NCBI RefSeq assembly: GCF_932294415.1 | Contig: NC_065541.1 | Span: 31,604,790-31,668,789 of the forward strand | Reading direction: 5' to 3' | Source: Quercus robur | Lineage: Eukaryota > Streptophyta > Magnoliopsida > Fagales > Fagaceae | DNA length: 64,000 nucleotides | Shown: in pieces, positions 1 to 14,989 of the stretch | Numbering within the stretch: position 1 is the first letter of the stretch | How the letters are laid out: the number at the start of each line of letters is the position of its first letter | The notes under the pieces: generated by a model | Told to the model about the DNA's origin: nothing | Seen by the model: the letters and a program-made list of their open reading frames with translations, nothing else | Database searches by the model: none | Translations under genes and position numbers: made by a program

Positions 1-59
1 TGCATATAGTTATATGAACTTCATTCACACATCCTATTCTACTTATTACAGAAAAAAAG

Positions 60-2085
60 GGAGGGGTGGGGGGTAAATTACACCAACCTCCCTTGAGGTT
101 TCAAGAAATGACACTGCCTTTTTTCTTTTTCTTTTTTGAGAAACAATGACACTGCCTTGAAACTATTGAAAAATAGTACTCAACCCCTTGAGGTTTGTGA
201 TGAAGTTAATAGTAGATAAGTCCTTTCACTCTGACGCCATTACTTACTTAAGCAAAATAGTTCAAAAAATGATTCCTACTCAAATTAACTTTACTCTGAA
301 CTATGATTAAATCTAACCCTTAAACTATTCTTACTCCTAGGATTCTCTCTCTTCTATTTCAACCCCACTATGCACTTAAAAAGTTGTTGGTTCAGTCTTA
401 ATTATAAGTGTGCATTTGGCATTAGCTTATTTAGTTTTTTGCTGAAAGTGTGTTAAAGCGTACTTGTACCTTGAAAAAGTGAGAAAAAGGTTTTAAAAAG
501 CTGTACATAAAAGCTAAAAGCTAGCAAGTAAGCTGGACACAAACAGACATTAAGTTTAACTAGAATGAGAGCAATCTGGTAATTTTCAGATTTTCTGGAA
601 CTTGCTGTCTGTCATTGGCTGCAGGAAAGGACCATGAGTATTATTCAAAGTTTTGAGTCTTTTTCTTTTAATTTTTGGTTTGTTTCCTTTGTTATCTAGA
701 GTCCTAATCTTTATAGTAATAGGTTATTTAAGTCTCCTAGTCTTTCGACCAGAAAAAGGTTTAGAAATAGCCTGTATAAAGTCTTTTTTGTAGTCAATAA
801 GACTCATAGAGTTCTTGAATTTAATAAAATTCGAGCAATATATTTTAAGCTATGAGTGTGTGATTGCCTAGGGTTTATATTTCTTTGTTTTTAATTCTAT
901 TCATTGTTTTAACCCTAAGAAGCCATCAAATTTCTTCAAAATCCAATCTTTTTATTACCTAAGTCTAACCCTACCTAAACCCTTATCATAGTGTATTCAA
1001 GAAACCTTCAAGATCTCATCAAGAACAGTGGTTATTCCTAAAGATTCTACATCAAAATTGGTTGCGGAGCCTATTAAGTCCTCTATCCTGTATCAGTTTG
1101 GTATCAAAGCCCACTTAAATGTTTGTATTGCGTCAGTTTGGTATTAGAGCAGGTTTTGCCATGATGTATCCACACCATGGGAGATAATATACAAGTGGAT
1201 TGACTTGCTAGAATTGTAAAACAGCTAAAGTGCCACAAAAGGAAGTTGGAAAGCCACAACAGGATGCTGACAAATCAGAATAACTTTCTAGGATGGTAGA
1301 ACAGCTAGAGGAGCAAGTAGTAGACTCTAAATGGCAAGTTCAAGAGTCAGACAATATTCAAAAAATCCTAGACAGCCGGAAAACAAGCAAAAGAACCTAA
1401 TGAGCTAGCTGAAGCGCCTAGACAACTTGAAGATGAGTCAAAACAAGCGATTTGAAAGTTTAATGGAGGAAAGTTTTGAAACTCTCGAATGCGGAAAAAT
1501 AATTCGAAAAACCAGCTACTATTCAACTATTGTTGTGCCAAATACATCTTAGCAAGCCACACATATTTTTCTATAACAAGCTAAAGCTAAAACAAAAGAA
1601 GATATCATCATGAAAGAAGAGATGAAAGAGATGGAGAAGCTTTTTCCAATACTTCAACATGTTCATAAAAAGTAAGGATGTGTCACTTGCAATGATGGTT
1701 CCCATTATTAAATTTGTAATTCCTAAAATGTTTAATCCCACTAGAGAAAAAGATGTTCCACTGTCATCATGATTTTAAGAAACAAAGAAAAGAAAGGAAA
1801 CTCAAATTCAGCCCTTTTATCATATGTCAAGGATGCTAGTGATTTTATAATTGGTTGCAATTATTTAAGGACAAAATGGTGATTTCATTAATAAGGTAAA
1901 GGTAAGATAGAACCCTTACTTTAACCAAGGGCAAGTTTGTCCCCCCACCCCCTAAAAAAAAAAATCTAATGTCCTGACAAAGTTAGGTCAAACATTGGTT
2001 TTAATGTTGAATGTCAGTTCTCTAATAGTTGGAGGGCGTATTGTTTCTTAATTCCTCAAGGGAGGTTGGTGTGAGGACATTTTTA
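60..2085. mobile_element. Inverted-repeat-bounded element, about 2 kb
   Basis: A 19-bp sequence, ACACCAACCTCCCTTGAGG at 80-98, recurs as an exact reverse complement at 2054-2072. The flanking sequence is also roughly symmetric: a G-rich run and GGGTAAATT precede the left copy, and GTGAGGACATT follows the right copy. This is the organisation of a DNA transposon with terminal inverted repeats. No transposase is readable inside; the interior contains degenerate LTR-retrotransposon sequence (separate entry). A related end motif occurs near 34040-34075, so this is a repeat family. Exact ends and target-site duplication could not be fixed. Confidence 0.45.
600..1680 (+). mobile_element. Degenerate LTR retrotransposon 5' part (LTR, primer site, gag remnant)
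   Basis: About 600-1095 looks like an LTR: a TATA-like CCTGTATAAAG near 770 and an AATAAAAT signal near 822, ending in CA. It is followed by two imperfect copies of the initiator-tRNA-Met primer-binding site, TGGTATCAAAGC at 1099-1110 and TGGTATTAGAGC at 1139-1150. Then comes a Lys/Glu/Gln-rich, coiled-coil-like reading broken by stops (about 1160-1680), as expected of a decayed gag. No protease, reverse transcriptase or integrase follows. The duplicated primer site is odd and may be an old local duplication. Confidence 0.4.
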
Positions 2086-2641
2086 TAGTCCTTAACTTCC
2101 CTTCAGTGATTATCACTATTTGTGTTAGAGATTTAATAATCATGATTGTAGTTATTATCTTGTCTTTGCAAGTCAAATTCTCAAGGTTTTAGAAACACAA
2201 ATGTCATCCAAGTATATTTAGATCCAGTCTTATGATCATAGCAGATACAGCTATAGATGGGGAAGCAGAATTTGCTTTATTAGCCTTTTGGGCCATTGGC
2301 TGGCTCCAAAATATCATCACTTCAAATTTGTGTTTTGGATTGACCCTTATACATTAACCCAGACCAGATCATCAACTAGTGATTTATCAACTCAGCTACT
2401 TTAAAATATATTTGTCAATTAATCTGTGGCCAGTGCATTAGGATAGTCTGATTATTGACACTCCATTTTGAATGTTTTGACTGAAATGAATGCTAACCTT
2501 CATCTTGCTCAATTTTCTTTTTGATTGGCTGTGAACTTTATAAACTCCTTTACCTATTAAAAAAAGGGGAAAAAGCTTAATTACTTTCCTATACTATAAT
2601 ATAGTTCTCAAGCTTATATCTTATCATTTTGCTCTTGCTAG
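2086..2641. other. Intron or upstream sequence of the acetyltransferase gene
   Basis: AT-rich sequence without a readable exon. I looked here for the upstream exons of the N-acetyltransferase 9-like gene and did not find them, so they probably lie to the left of the window. It ends in a pyrimidine-rich acceptor (TTGCTAG) directly before the exon at 2642. Confidence 0.4.
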
Positions 2642-4800
<2,159 letters not shown>

Positions 4801-5257
4801 CTTTATCTGTGTAGAGCAAGCAAGTATATTGGATTAACTATGGTTTAAGGATGCCATCTCATGAGACGGCATTTCACTTGAATGTAGGGGTTATGAACTA
4901 AAGAAGAAAGATATTTTGATAGATTATTTTTGCTAGATTTGTAATTCCTGATCTTTTGGGCCTTTCATTCTTTTTTGTATAGACCAAGTAAGTATATTGG
5001 ATAAACTGAGCTTGTAAAAATCTTTGCAAAATGTGGAGCATCCATGGATAAGAATATTTGCAAGTAGTTGATGGTGAGATGTAGTAGAATGGAGCCAGTT
5101 ACATTAAAGTAGACGTCACTGAAAATTCTTATATCTGCAGAGTCTACATTAACGATCATGTGAAAACATGTAATGTTGGTAAACATATTCATAGCAAAAT
5201 TAAAGTATTGAAGGAGGCAAACTTGAGGACAGCCATTCTAGAGTCTAATTTTTGTTT
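4801..5257. other. Convergent intergenic region
   Basis: This is the 3' flank shared by the NAT9-like gene (+) and the DOMON gene (-), which converge. It contains no recognisable coding sequence. A b561 exon for the minus-strand DOMON gene was looked for here and not found. Confidence 0.6.
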
Positions 5258-5824
5258 CTACCTTGAAAGAAAATCTAGAATACCTACCGATTGAATGTTG
5301 GGGCCTGATGTTGGATGCATCTGAGGGATACTGTTTACAACCGAACTTCCAGCTTGCCAGACGTGATTAACAGTTGTTCCATTTTTTAGTGGGCCCACAA
5401 CACCAAAAATAGTCATTTCATTTTTGGCATATGTTGCTGAGATGTTTGAAACCCGAAAGCTAAGAGCTGCTTGTTTCATTGAAGGGTTGTAACTGGTTAT
5501 TGGTGTTGTATAAGCTGTCATAGTCCCATTAGCATTGAGAAAAGCAACAATAGCCTGCGATCCAATCATGCTTGTTCCAGTTGGATTGATTGCCCATGCA
5601 ATCCATCCTGTAGAAGTTTGAGTTGCTCTGTAAGCAATCTGAATGCTTCTGGTGGATGGAATGTAGTTCCAGTGCAGATGGCTCTGTAATACTGGAAGGT
5701 CAATGCAGGAATTGAATGCTCGGTTAGTTGAAAAGGTGTAGTCTGAGCAGGTTTGAGCAGAGGAAATGTAGACTAGAGAGATGACAATGCAAATTATCAG
5801 GATGGGTGTTGAGGTCAATGCCAT
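5258..5824 (-). CDS. AIR12-like DOMON-domain secreted protein, 188 aa, truncated relative to paralogue
   Basis: One ORF with an N-terminal signal peptide (residues 1-23, cleavage expected near SSAQ/TC) and a DOMON domain (about 40-165). Family motifs include SCIDLPVL, WIAWAINPTG, GSQAIVAF and HVWQAG. In AIR12, a Met and a His bind haem b; the equivalent residues appear to be M86 and H170. Proteins of this kind are apoplastic, plasma-membrane-associated redox proteins. It stops at LDFLSR, just where the 24.6 kb paralogue continues into a linker and cytochrome b561. It also lacks the hydrophobic GPI-anchor tail of AIR12. The last codons read TCAAG/GTAGAA, a possible splice donor, so this may be exon 1 of a gene whose later exons were lost. 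The reading frame itself is intact. Confidence 0.75.
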   Translation of the reverse strand: MALTSTPILIICIVISLVYISSAQTCSDYTFSTNRAFNSCIDLPVLQSHLHWNYIPSTRSIQIAYRATQTSTGWIAWAINPTGTSMIGSQAIVAFLNANGTMTAYTTPITSYNPSMKQAALSFRVSNISATYAKNEMTIFGVVGPLKNGTTVNHVWQAGSSVVNSIPQMHPTSGPNIQSVGILDFLSR

Positions 5825-7235
5825 GGGATACTGATGAATATCTAGGAGCTTAGGATTACAATGATTTTCTGCTGGGGAAGTGGGTTTGAGGATTTGGAGT
5901 AAACTGTTGGGTCAAATAAGCTTTAATGCTGAAATATTTTCCAAAGAGCTTGAATGGAACCAAGAAATTTTTATCAAATTTAGACAAGCATTCGATCCTT
6001 GATTTTGTAAAAGCTAGCGGCTGTTTTGATAAAAGCGTAAAAGGGTTTTTCTCCTTTTTAATAGAAGTGTTTAGTGAAGTGTAAAATATGGTTGGAGTGT
6101 GAACTTCTGTGAATTTTTTCAATCTCAGTGTGAACTTAATGAATTGAAGTAGAATAGTCATGAGAGTTGTCTTCATTATAGCATCATGAATTCTTCATTG
6201 ACAAAATTTCTCCTATGTTGTAACTGATTTTTTCCAACCCAACACCAATTCAACAACAAAGCCTAGTCCTAAAAAGTGGGCATAATTGTTTGATAAACCG
6301 ACAAGGGATTAATGGGAACTTATAGGTGAAATGAAATACAAGTTTTTTGCTTTAGACATAGTCTTTTCTATTTTTCATAGACATAGTCTTTTTGAAACGT
6401 CGAAGTAGCATTTATTTATATATTAATCTTTAAACTTTGTTCTTCACAAGAACAACATGTGCTAGGTGCGTGTCTATGAAGCCAAAACAAAAAGATAAGA
6501 ATACAGAACGAAATAAGTAATTGAAAGCTAGTGAGACAACCTATTAATAATTAAAAAAAAAAAAGAAGTCTTGTGGAGTAGAGTGGAGGAGGTAACTTTT
6601 ATAGTAATAGACTGAAATCAAATGTGCAGGTAACTAAACTTATTAATTGCACTGTGCTCCAACTTCAATCATCCATAGTTATTAAATTCGAGGGATCAAT
6701 TTGACTAGTTGGTCCAGTAAATTTTGATGATTCAAATCCTATATCGGCTGTTTAAGCCTATGAGCCGTTTAAACCTAGACACACGCACCTGGTGGGTGGT
6801 TTTTTTTAACTCGTTCAACACGAATGAGTTCTTTTCTAACTTGTTCAACCCGAACAGGTTCTTTAAAACTGATCATGTTCTCTAAATCACTTATCGACTT
6901 CTTCTTTTTTTAAATTTTTATTACAAATATTTTGACATTTTGGTCTTTTAAAAGAAAAATGTTATATTACGAAAACAACATCTTCCATTATTTATTTACA
7001 ATTATTTCCACAATTACATTTCTTAATTTATATAAAGTTATTATGAAGAAAATTATAATTTTCAAAATATGGTTTAAATTATTCTCATTCAAATTTTTTT
7101 TTTTAATATTTTACTTTAATTTAGTTATTTATACTTTTATTTGTGTAACTTCTTAACATATGTATTTATTTATTTTTATTTTTAATATTTATATGTTTTG
7201 ATTGGTTAAAAATTGTATCTTTTTATTATATTCAT
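5825..7235. other. AT-rich intergenic region upstream of the DOMON gene
   Basis: This is the promoter side of the minus-strand DOMON gene. No recognisable gene is present. Short ORFs here have low-complexity or repeat-like composition. The part after about 6880 is very AT-rich. Confidence 0.5.
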
Positions 7236-8951
7236 TGTTGGGAAATTTAGACTCCGGTTGATGGAATTAACAAGTTTTAAACCTAAGTTGTTAATTAGAT
7301 TTATTATGAATAAAATTTGTTAAACAAACAAACGTCAATATCATGTCAAAATCATGCAGCGGAAAAATAAACAAGACAAGATATGATGACCTAGGAAAAT
7401 CAATGAAACAAACTAGTTTCATAGTAAAAAATCTAGGGAAAAACCTTCCCGAAAAGCAATTCACTATAGTAAAGAGAAGTTTTAGACCTAGTACAAAACC
7501 TTTGTCTCTAAACTTTACAATCCCTGTAGATGAACTCCTAACAGAAACCTTCTACCGCTTCAGAACCTCTGAACTCTTTAATATATGAATGCCACCTTTT
7601 TTTTCAACCGATCCCAGTACGTGACTAACCAATGATGCACGGCTCTCAGTACGTGACTAATACACCAACTAGAAGAAGATGTTGGCTGCAAAGTTCTTCA
7701 CTTCATCAACAATAAAGATCAAGAAGCACTTGGTTACAAAACCCTAAGGTGCAAAAACGCAGTAGCTTTTTTTAGAGAGAATAAGACATCGGTCACCTTT
7801 TGCATATGTTCTCCTTGTATTCTCTTATGTGACAGCCTCTAAAATAAGCCTTATATACATCTAGGGTTAGGAGAAAAGAAGGCCCAAAGACACATTCGCG
7901 GATTCCAAGAAAACAGATCAAAATTTCTGTTTTTTTTTAAACCTCAACAGATAGGAGGTGTCAAGAAGTTGTCGAGCAGGTGTCGAGCACACGGGCTGAA
8001 ACAGCTTTCTTAAGCTCGATAGATGCAGCTGTCGAGCTTTAATGAATTTGCACTATTCAGCTTGTTTCTTGGACAAACTTGAATGACTTCAACATTTGAT
8101 CTTGAAACCTTATTTCTTAAAGTATTAAAAACACCTAGATCTACCAAATTATAAGTAAAGTGCGTTTTGTTAAAGGAACATTGTAAGGACCTAATTTGAA
8201 TCCCAAGACCAAGAGTCAAAAGGATCTTGGCCCCAAGAATCCAATACAATGAATTTGTAGAGAGTAGATTAGAGAACTAAGTTCTAATGAATTGGACAAC
8301 AATTATGGTAGGTCTAGATGACTTGAAAGCAAAGATAAATAGGTTTTATCCAAAGAAAATCGTCTTCAGCCCAATCCGAGGAGATGTGTTATTATATATA
8401 TCTCTTTTGAATTTGATTACAAGTCTATTTCCTATTGTTAGACTGTTTTCCTTTCTTTTTCTTGATCCCCCTCCTCAGTGTATTATTTTTCTTTTATACT
8501 GTCTTCCTTCTTTCATCTCTACCCTTCATGGGTAGACTAGGTTTCTGACGTTGATCCCTGTCCTATCAGCACTTTCTTGAAGTCTCTAGAAGTAGTTGTA
8601 AGGCTGAAAATTACTGTTTAGGTATCACTTCCATATTAATGCGGCTAGAGAGTTAGTTACAGAGTATTCAATGTGGTGGTAGTAGCTTTCTTTTAGATAT
8701 TTCATAGTTCCCCTTTGTCTTGTGCTTCTATGATATGTATCCTTATTAATAGAATCTCCCGGAACATTGCTTTGGATGGCAAACCACACCTTTTAACTTT
8801 TGCTTTGCTTAGCCGATGAGACATTCCTCCTCGGACCACCTTCCCAGACCCTTATAACCAGACTGTCTTCATTCACTAATGCAGACTTCCATGATAGCAT
8901 TTACCCGTCCTCGAACTACTAGATGTCCTCGGATTGGGCCCTAAACCCAAC
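7236..8951. mobile_element. LTR-like sequences, probably two adjacent solo or partial LTRs
   Basis: Sequence begins TGTTGGGAAATTTAG at 7236, a typical TG start of a plant Copia-type LTR, and ends CCCAACA at 8945-8951. The first half carries an apparent duplication (CAGTACGTGACTAA near 7616 and 7649). The second half (about 8300-8951) has a different composition and ends CTCGGATTGGGCCCTAAACC, resembling a Gypsy-type LTR end. No internal gag or pol sequence is readable. Boundaries between the two pieces and target-site duplications could not be determined. Confidence 0.4.
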
Positions 8952-11860
8952 ATATATATTATCATACCTACAAACATAATATTCTTTCATGATTTATGAT
9001 TTAGGTAAATGTTGAAATATCGACTCTCTATATATTACCATGATTTTTTAATAAAGTTTGTAGTATGTTTTTATGTTAGAATCTCATTCGCTCTCCTTTG
9101 TGTGTGTATTTAAAAAAAAAAAATTAATTAGATCATTAAAAAAAATTTAAAAAAAAAGTTGACTCTTTATATTGACATAATTGGTAGAGTATAAAATGAA
9201 ACCCAAAAAATGGGATGAGAATAGACAAAGAGTTTTAAGTAATTATTATTGCGTAAAGCATGCTATTAGTATGTTTTAAAATTGGTCTATCAAATTTTAA
9301 CCCTTTTTTAGAGATTTTTTTTGTTGGGTAAAATATTGTTAATTTTTATATAAATTTTTGTTAAACATGTGGTTTGATTTGGTAAATATATAAAATTGTT
9401 AATTAAGTTATAAGACTCTTAGTAATGTTGTATCATTTATCTATGATTATTTTTTTAAGAAAAAAAAAATTAGAAAATTTATTTAGCTAAAGTTAGCAAT
9501 GTTAGTATTATCTACCTATGATTATTTATTTTTTCTAAAGAAAAAAAAAATAGAAAATTTATCTATATAAAACTTTAGAGAATGATGTAAATATGACCGT
9601 TATATTCGGTTGATTACCTAAACTAGAAATCCTTCTTTGAATTATCTGGAAAGAGGGGAGAAATTTGCTCGATTTCTTATCCTCTCAATTTTCTCAAATA
9701 AATTGTTTTCCTCCAATCGTACGCGTGGTTTCCTCATGTCAATTTTCAAGTGTAGGGATTCGTGGAGTTGAAAGGATGGAAGAATGGGACGAACTACCTA
9801 TATAAAAACTTAAAAAGTCAAAGGAGGTTAGGACTACCAAAAAGTTGATAATGCAATGCGAAAGAGACACGGAGAAGTTTTTTTTTTTTTAGGAGAAAGG
9901 GCATGGAGAAGTTAGGTGAGAATATTTTCATCGTATTGGTGTTTGGATCCTTGTCAAGTTGAAGTTCTAGAAGGTTAGAGTTGAGACAATTTGGAATTTC
10001 GACTAGGCGTTTTGAATTTAGATAAGAAAAATTCGGCTTGACTTTATTAGGATTTATTAGCATTATATCCATGGACACGGCTTAATCAAAATTCATATGT
10101 AAATAGTTTTTTTGTTGTTGTTAATTTACTTAAAATTAGATAATAAAAATTAATAAATATTTTACTTTTAAGTTATATAATAAATTTATATTGTGTGAAA
10201 TTAAGGTATTATAAAATGCACACACAAATATATATATATATATATATATATAAAAGTAATAACTTATTAAAAGAGTGTAATAATATTTTTTTTTCTTTTA
10301 GAATGCATAAGATTATTTATTCCTTTTTTTTGTATATTTTTTTTTGTGAATATCATGAAACAAAATTTGTATGCTTTTCTTCAAATTTACGTAGATTTGA
10401 ATATGTCATTTATTTTTTTGCAAAATATTTCATTATGTAAAATATATTCTTTTTGGGTTACTTTATCCTATTTTTTGTTTTTGTTTTTGTTTTGACATTA
10501 TCTAAATTAGATTTTTTTTAAATTAAGTTTACGAAAATGTTAATACATATTAGCTAAATAAATAACGAAAATTATAGTCTGTTGCAAACAAAAAGAGAGA
10601 TACAAACTTATTATTAATAATGGGGAGAGAAAAAATTGATGAGAACAATAAGTAGTGTTTCTATCTCCAAAAAATTAAAAAAAAAAAAAAAAAAAAGAGA
10701 AAGAAAGAAGCCGTAAATGAAGAAGTTGTGCATATAAATATATAAGAATACACTAAAAAAAGGGTATATATAGAGAATTTTCAATTGTGAAGATGTTAGA
10801 TTTCTAATCAATTTAGGAATTATAAGAGAAATAGAATTATTAGGAAAAATATATATATATATATATATATATGTATTAAAAAAATTATCACAATTAACTT
10901 TTTTTAAAAAACAAAACGTAAAACCCTAAAACTCATCACTTAGGATGCATATTTATCCAAAAAACTTGGAAGTTAGGACTTGGGGAGTTCTATTAGACAT
11001 AGAATTCAAATTGTATTGAAGTTAAATTATAAGAGAAATTATTAGATGGTTTGGAATTAAAGAAAAACCTATCCTATGTGAAATTTTAATCAATTATATA
11101 TTGTTAAAAAAGGTTTCTATACAAAAAAAAAAAAAAGTGTATTTTTTTTTCTAAAATTATTTTTTATCTATAATTTTAAAATTTAAATAAAATACTAAAG
11201 ATTATAGGATCCTAATCTAAGTAAATTAGTTATTTTATCCATGTTTCTAAGGGTTTTTTTTATTTTTTATTTTTTATTTTTTTTACGCGTCTTATCACTT
11301 AAAATATATTAAAAAAAATGATAAGACAAGTATATAAAAAAAAAAAAAAAAATGCAACTGAAAAACAGCAACATGGTGTACGATTTTGTTCTAAAGATCT
11401 ACTTTAAAATTCTATTCAACTACTTTTAGTGTTTTAATAAAACACTAAATTCCCTTCGTTTTTTTTTTTTTTTGGATAAACACAAAAACTTAGTTAATAT
11501 CAACTTTTTTATTTTTACACGGTTTTACTTTTTCTGTTTAATATTTTGTGATATAAACTTTTTTTATTCTATCATATAACAAAATTTCTTACACGATCCT
11601 AATCGAAGTAAATTAGTTATCTTATCCATGTTTCTAAGGTTGTTTTTTTACATGTCTTATCATTTTAAATCTTAAAAAAAAAAAATCTGCAATATTGATT
11701 AGACTTTTATTAGTAATATATAACATTTTTATATAAAATTTTTCTTTTTACGTATAGTCTAGTAATTAAAAAAAAAAAAAATTGTTGCCTTTTCTTTATA
11801 ATACACTACAAGTAAAAAAATAAGGATTACATGGATAAGATGAAGAGTTTGGATTGTTGT
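8952..11860. other. Very AT-rich intergenic region with local duplications
   Basis: No gene is supported. A segment of about 45 bp reading GATCCTAATC..AGTAAATTAG and on to TTATCCATGTTTCTAAGG appears near 11207 and again near 11595 as a direct duplication with few differences. Segment 11690-11850 recurs at 14020-14135. (TA)n tracts are at about 10229-10252 and 10848-10872. ORFs in this stretch are low-complexity. Confidence 0.5.
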
Positions 11861-11864
11861 GAGA

Positions 11865-13735
11865 GTGCTTTTTTTTTCTTTAGCACACAGGCCCAAGGAT
11901 CCTGGGCCAAATAGTTGTATTTTGGTGGACTGGGCTTGGTTCACCGCAGCTAAATGGGGGCTGATTACAAACCAAGTTGTGCGCAAGTCACATAAATCTC
12001 CTCAAGGCAAAAATGCGATTCCTCCTAAGCAATAAAATACCATTATAAGTGTTTTAGTATCATAAAATGACCCTTTACTCTTACAAAATAAGTAAAATAG
12101 ATTTTCATAATATTCACAATGAGAAAGAGATTGAAATAGAATATTTAAGGCTTATCTTTTATCGTATAAACATTTTAAAGAATTCCTTCACTTGGTATCC
12201 AGGGCATACTGTCGTGGGATCCCGGGACGTACTGTCGTGGGATCCCCGGGCGTATTAGGCCTGTAAGAACCCAGAATCTCTGGTTCTCTGCACTATACAA
12301 TCTTTCTCCATGCTTGTTATGCAATGGAGTTTTGTCCTTTCCTTTTACCTCTATAGGTCCTACACAAGAACAACTATACAATGCACATATCTTCAAATAA
12401 TTGTTAGTTTCTTAGATTAGGATATATATATATATATATATATATTAATACATATACATATATGTAAATGAATTTTATAAGAATGATTCAGCCACGAGGA
12501 TCCTGGTCCCAATTCTTACAGACTTGGTGCTTTTGCACAAGACTTGTGGGATTTGGAACTTAAGTCTGAGTGGCTTTACTTGGGCAAAAGACTTAGCTTT
12601 ACAAGCAAGAATATATGTATTGAGCAGCAAGAAGCAGTAAATGAAGATAATATGATAAATAAATATGCAAAGTAATTGTTAGAAATCCTCAAATCAATAT
12701 GAGATATTTCATTATTTTTCTTGATTGTGGATTACAAATGTGGTCACTAAGACGTGATACAAGGTTCAAATAAGCTCAAAAATTACAGACTTTGATGGCT
12801 ATTCAAGCTTCTAAGACTTGCAAAGTTTGAATCCTTTTGAATCCAAGTATGTGCTATAGTGGCTGTTTCTGGGATACTGGGAGACAAATATATGCTATAG
12901 TGGCTGTTTCTAGGATACCGGGAGACGTTCCTCTGTTTTTCTTAAATTTTACAGAGTTCTCATGGCTTTGTTATGATATTCTTCCTACTGAAAATCCTCC
13001 CCCCCTTTCAACATGGGTTTTCTCTTCCTTTTATAGTGTGTTTTCTAAGGCTCCATGGTACTAGTGATTTCTCTCTTTTGCCCCTCAGAGCTCGTGCTGT
13101 GACAGTTGCTCAAGGGCTGGTCTCTTCCCTTTTTTCTCATAGTTTTCATCTTTTATTGCTGTTTCTCTAAAAGTCACTTGCTGACTTTCCATTCCGGGGC
13201 GTCCTTGGGCAACTAGCCTTCAATCTCTCTTCCTTCAATATTTCTCACTTTTCAGACTCAGCTGTCGGTTGTATTTCCTTGCTGTCATTATTCCCAAATA
13301 GTTGGAATCTTTTACTGCTGGGTTGAAAGTTCTCTTCCAGTCGCTTCTATGTATGATTTTCTCATTCTTGGTTCCTTGTGGTACAACTCCTTTGTTCATG
13401 AATGTTTGCTTTATACTTTCTGATTCTTTGCTGCACCAGTGGGTACTTGAGAAGGACATCTCTGTTCTTCATTTCTTGTATTTCGTGGTGCCTTTCTTGA
13501 GTTGTCTCAATCCTACAGTAGCTGTCCTGCATTACCTGAGGATCCCGGGCCTCTGGCAGTCTCTAGGTATCCCGGCCCAGTTCTTTCACTAAATTTTGCT
13601 GGACTTTTTAATGACCTTTTTGCTGGAAATCTGAACATAAATAGGGCCTTAATGTTGATTCTTCTTGCTGCTTGAATTGGGTCTTCTTTACTTTTCATGG
13701 AATGGGCTTTCTTGTGAAATTTTGGCCTTCAACAA
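11865..13735. mobile_element. LTR-like repeat with internal tandem subrepeats
   Basis: This is a compositionally distinct, GC-richer block. It carries a 24-bp tandem pair built on ACTGTCGTGGGATCCC (12209-12254), a 41-bp-period tandem pair built on TGCTATAGTGGCTGTTTCT (12852-12926), and repeated GGATCCCGGG/GGTATCCCGG motifs (12224, 13541, 13568). It ends GGCCTTCAACA. Such blocks are typical of long plant Ty3/Gypsy LTRs. No coding sequence for gag or pol is readable. Short ORFs here are incidental. The left boundary is uncertain. Confidence 0.35.
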
Positions 13736-13764
13736 TTGTAAAAAAAAAAAAAAAAATAGATATA

Positions 13765-14205
13765 TATTTTTTTCCTTATCTTCTTCTCCTATAATTTCTA
13801 AAAGTTGATAAAAATCTTAATTTAATTGCAATCCAAATCCTTTTCTTCATCTATTTCTTCTTAATTTGATTACAATCCAAAATCTTCATGTTCATCTAAA
13901 CTTTTTTTTTTAAAAAAAAAATTATTTAGTTTATATTACTACACCTGTTAGCTACAATTTGTTTTGGATTAAAAAAAAAAAAAAAATAACAATGTGAGTT
14001 GAACTAACCTTTTTAAATTCTGCAATATTGATTATACTTTTATTAGTAATATATAGCCTTTTTATATAAATTTTTTCTTTTTATAATACACCACATAAAA
14101 AATAAGGATTACATGGATAAAATGAAGAATTTGAATTGGAATCAAATTAAGATTTTTATCAACTTAGAAATTATAGGAGAAGAAAAATTATATATTTATA
14201 TATAT
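13765..14205. repeat. Large imperfect inverted repeat (foldback or MITE-like)
   Basis: The sequence at about 13775-13850 (TTCTTCTCCTATAATTTCTA then TTGATAAAAATCTTAATTT) is matched in reverse complement at about 14120-14200. The transcript would form a hairpin of roughly 70 bp per arm. The right arm and adjoining sequence are similar to 11690-11850, so the family is present at least twice nearby. Confidence 0.45.
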
Positions 14206-14785
14206 ATATTTTAAATCTAAAAATCTAAAAAAATTTCTACAATATGGTGAGGTTACTTGGTGCAACCACAGCGTTTAAGCCCAACTTTTATTATATAGTA
14301 TATGATTTATTTATTAATAATGAGGGATATTACTAACTCAACTATATTTGCTATTATTTTTACATATTTTATTACAATAAAGTTAAGGAAGCAACAAAAT
14401 TTCACACCCCTCTTAAATTTGTCTATCAACTCACACCTAGACTTACCACAGTTTGCAATTTAATTTTTCTTTCAACGATCAATTTATGAAGCGTTTGACA
14501 AAATTATGAGTGTAGTGAAATGGCTGTGAACGTTTATTGTGACTTTAATATTTAGGACTTTTTTATTTTAATTATTATTAAGATACTTGCATTTTGGAAG
14601 TTGGGGGAGAGGTTTTTTTAAATCCCGTACATTTTGACTATCTATTAGCCATATTAGCATAATTGAATGGAAAGTTGACTAAAATACTAAATTGTTACAC
14701 ATTTGAAATTTAAAGAATTATAATTAAATATTTGAAAATTGAGGAATTGCTTATGTCCCAAATTTGAGGGACAAAAGATGTAATA

Positions 14786-14787
14786 TG

Positions 14788-14864
<77 letters not shown>
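14786..14864. repeat. Compound microsatellite (TC)n(TA)n
   Basis: About 58 bases of TC dinucleotides run directly into about 18 bases of TA dinucleotides. This is expected to be length-polymorphic. Confidence 0.95.
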
Positions 14865-14866
<2 letters not shown>

Positions 14867-14989
14867 ACTATGACTTAAATGGCTAGGATGGTTATATTGA
14901 TTTTACGAAATCCATGGTAGATAGGCATACGTGCAAGCTAGATGTTTAGGTGTTCAGTGTAGGTGACCTAAAAGCCTAAAAGCACATTT

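Noticed and set aside
5856-6176. 106-aa minus-strand ORF upstream of the DOMON gene
   Set aside because: Lys/Phe/Thr-rich with no family features, and it lies in the expected promoter region. Likely a chance ORF.
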